From: Eledone cirrhosa
Taxonomy: Eukaryota; Mollusca; Cephalopoda; Octopoda; Eledonidae
Direction of reading: 5' to 3'
DNA length: 64,000 bases
Assembly: GCA_964016885.1 (NCBI GenBank)
Contig: OZ024744.1
Location: 22,159,298 to 22,223,297 of the forward strand
A program made the translations under genes and the position numbers. Shown here piece by piece: positions 63,371 through 64,000 of this stretch. Under the pieces are notes generated by a model. That model was not told the origin of the DNA, did no database searches, and was given only the letters and a program-made list of their open reading frames with translations. The first letter of the stretch is position 1. Each line of letters begins with the position of its first letter.

Positions 63371-64000
63371 GGTGTTGTCGTCGTGTTCAGTTAGGTTGAC
63401 ATAGATAACATAGAGTGAGATGTTGTCGTGGTGGTCAGTTAGGTTGACATAGATAACATAGGTGGGATGTTGTCGTGGTCAGTTAGGTTGACATAGATAA
63501 CATAGGTGGGATGTTGTTGTGGTGGTCTGTTAGGTTGACATAGATAACATAGGTGGGATGTTGTCGTGGTCAGTTAGGTTGACATAGATAACATAGGTGG
63601 GATGTTGTCGTGGTGGTCAGTTAGGTTGACATATATAACATAGAGTGAGATGTTGTCGTGGTGGTCAGTTAGGTTGACATAGATAACATAGGTGGGATGT
63701 TGTCGTGGTGGTCAGTTAGGTTGACATAGATAACATAGGTGGGATGTTGTCGTGGTTGTCAGTTAGGTTGACATAGATAACATAGAGTGAGATGTTGTCG
63801 TGGTGGTCAGTTAGGTTGACATAGATAACATAGAGTGAGATGTTGTCGTGGTTGTCAGTTAGGTTGACATAGATAACATAGAGTGAGATGTTGTCGCGGT
63901 GGTCAGTTAGGTTGACATAGAAAACATAGGTGGGATGTTGTCGTGGTGGTCAGTTAGGTTGACATAGATAACATAGGTGGGATGTTGTCGTGGTGGTCAG
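63371..64000 (+). repeat. Right-end satellite, mostly plain monomers
   Basis: The final 630 bases are mostly A and B copies with private changes such as GTCAGGTGTTGTCGTCGTGTTCAG near 63,369 and GTTGTCGCGGTGGTCAG near 63,892. I could not assign a long in-order match to any upstream unit beyond short series. The array continues past the window end in mid-monomer. Confidence 0.75.

Larger units (their letters stand above)
1..64000 (+). repeat. Satellite array of ~47-bp monomers filling the window
   Basis: The sequence is a continuous head-to-tail array with both ends still inside it, so the true length exceeds 64 kb. Monomers are 47 bp (type A, GGTGGGATG start) or 48 bp (type B, GAGTGAGATG start), with 44-46-bp deletion variants; about 1,360 copies are present. 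All run in one orientation; I saw no inversion, foreign insertion or run of N. The most constant parts are the GGTCAGTTAGGTTGACATAG segment and the AACATA end. The most variable part is the monomer start plus the GTCGTGGTGG core. Each consensus monomer contains ACATAG twice, separated by three bases. Known biology: arrays like this are typical of eukaryotic heterochromatin and evolve by unequal exchange. The family itself is not one I recognise, and centromeric, subtelomeric or interstitial location cannot be decided from sequence alone. Confidence 0.98.

Noticed and set aside
1..64000. Telomeric repeat, because every monomer contains TTAGG
   Set aside because: TTAGG occurs once per 47 bp inside CAGTTAGGTTGAC and never in tandem. 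Telomeric arrays are runs of 5-8-base units.
1..64000. CRISPR array, because of short regularly spaced repeats
   Set aside because: There are no unique spacers: the whole 47-bp unit repeats, with variants that recur in order. No cas gene is present.
1..64000. Repeat-protein gene or exon with VNTR
   Set aside because: Unit lengths of 47, 48 and 44 bp mix freely, the plus strand has TAG, TAA and TGA in each monomer, and no frame stays open for more than a few monomers on the minus strand.
1..64000. Centromere-protein (CENP-B) binding box
   Set aside because: I saw no match to the mammalian CENP-B box core (TTCG with a downstream CGGG) in the monomer, so a centromeric role cannot be claimed from this motif.
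1..64000. Transposon or rolling-circle element within the array
   Set aside because: There are no terminal inverted repeats, target-site duplications, long terminal repeats, poly-A tracts or transposase-like frames. All block edges are at monomer-to-monomer junctions.
1..64000. A simple dimer repeat of alternating A and B monomers
   Set aside because: A and B copies occur in irregular runs (A-A, B-B, A-A-A). Periodicity appears only at the larger unit lengths, so a 95-bp dimer is not the basic unit.

Overview
The whole 64,000-base window is one uninterrupted head-to-tail satellite (minisatellite-class) array. I found no base that I would place outside it: no unique flank, no transposon, no RNA gene and no credible protein-coding gene. 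The monomer is about 47 bp, so the window holds roughly 1,360 copies, all in the same orientation. A clean copy (positions 53-99) starts GGTGGGATG, has the core TTGTCGTGGTGGTCAG and ends TTGACATAGATAACATA. Two main types interleave without a fixed order: a 47-bp type A starting GGTGGGATG and a 48-bp type B starting GAGTGAGATG. Several 44-bp short types have lost three bases around the GTGGTGG core. The type A consensus has 17 G, 15 T, 11 A and 4 C (about 45% GC), so the plus strand is strongly G-rich, and it carries a single CpG.

A homogeneous array this long with higher-order structure is typical of nuclear heterochromatin in a eukaryote (centromeric, pericentromeric, subtelomeric or interstitial). 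Nothing in the sequence identifies the species or the chromosomal site, and I do not recognise the monomer as a named satellite family.

The real information is in the second layer. Point variants recur in the same order at fixed distances, so the array can be read as nested segmental duplications. From left to right these are: a 1,598-bp unit (1-3,072); a 1,630-bp tandem pair (3,044-6,303) with a partial third copy (7,715-8,870); a 2,991-bp-spaced pair (9,180-14,035); a pair of about 7.5 kb spaced 8,782 then 8,830 bp (14,397-21,875 and 23,180-30,704); a 2,530-bp tandem pair (28,175-33,234) that looked identical wherever compared; a three-copy family (31,644-37,682, 37,683-41,991, 41,992-47,735); and a right-hand zone of 1.4-2.6-kb units (46,875-62,052) that ends in a more divergent tail. 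Smaller local duplications of 140, 183, 373 and 379 bp (3, 4, 8 and 8 monomers) are nested inside.

Several junctions are resolved to one monomer. There are chimeric monomers at 2,726-2,773 and 14,397-14,444, and a 278-bp segment whose loss maps exactly between two equivalent monomers. These are the expected marks of unequal homologous exchange or replication slippage in register with the monomer. All coordinates and periods come from reading variant positions by eye; block edges are good to about one monomer unless stated otherwise.
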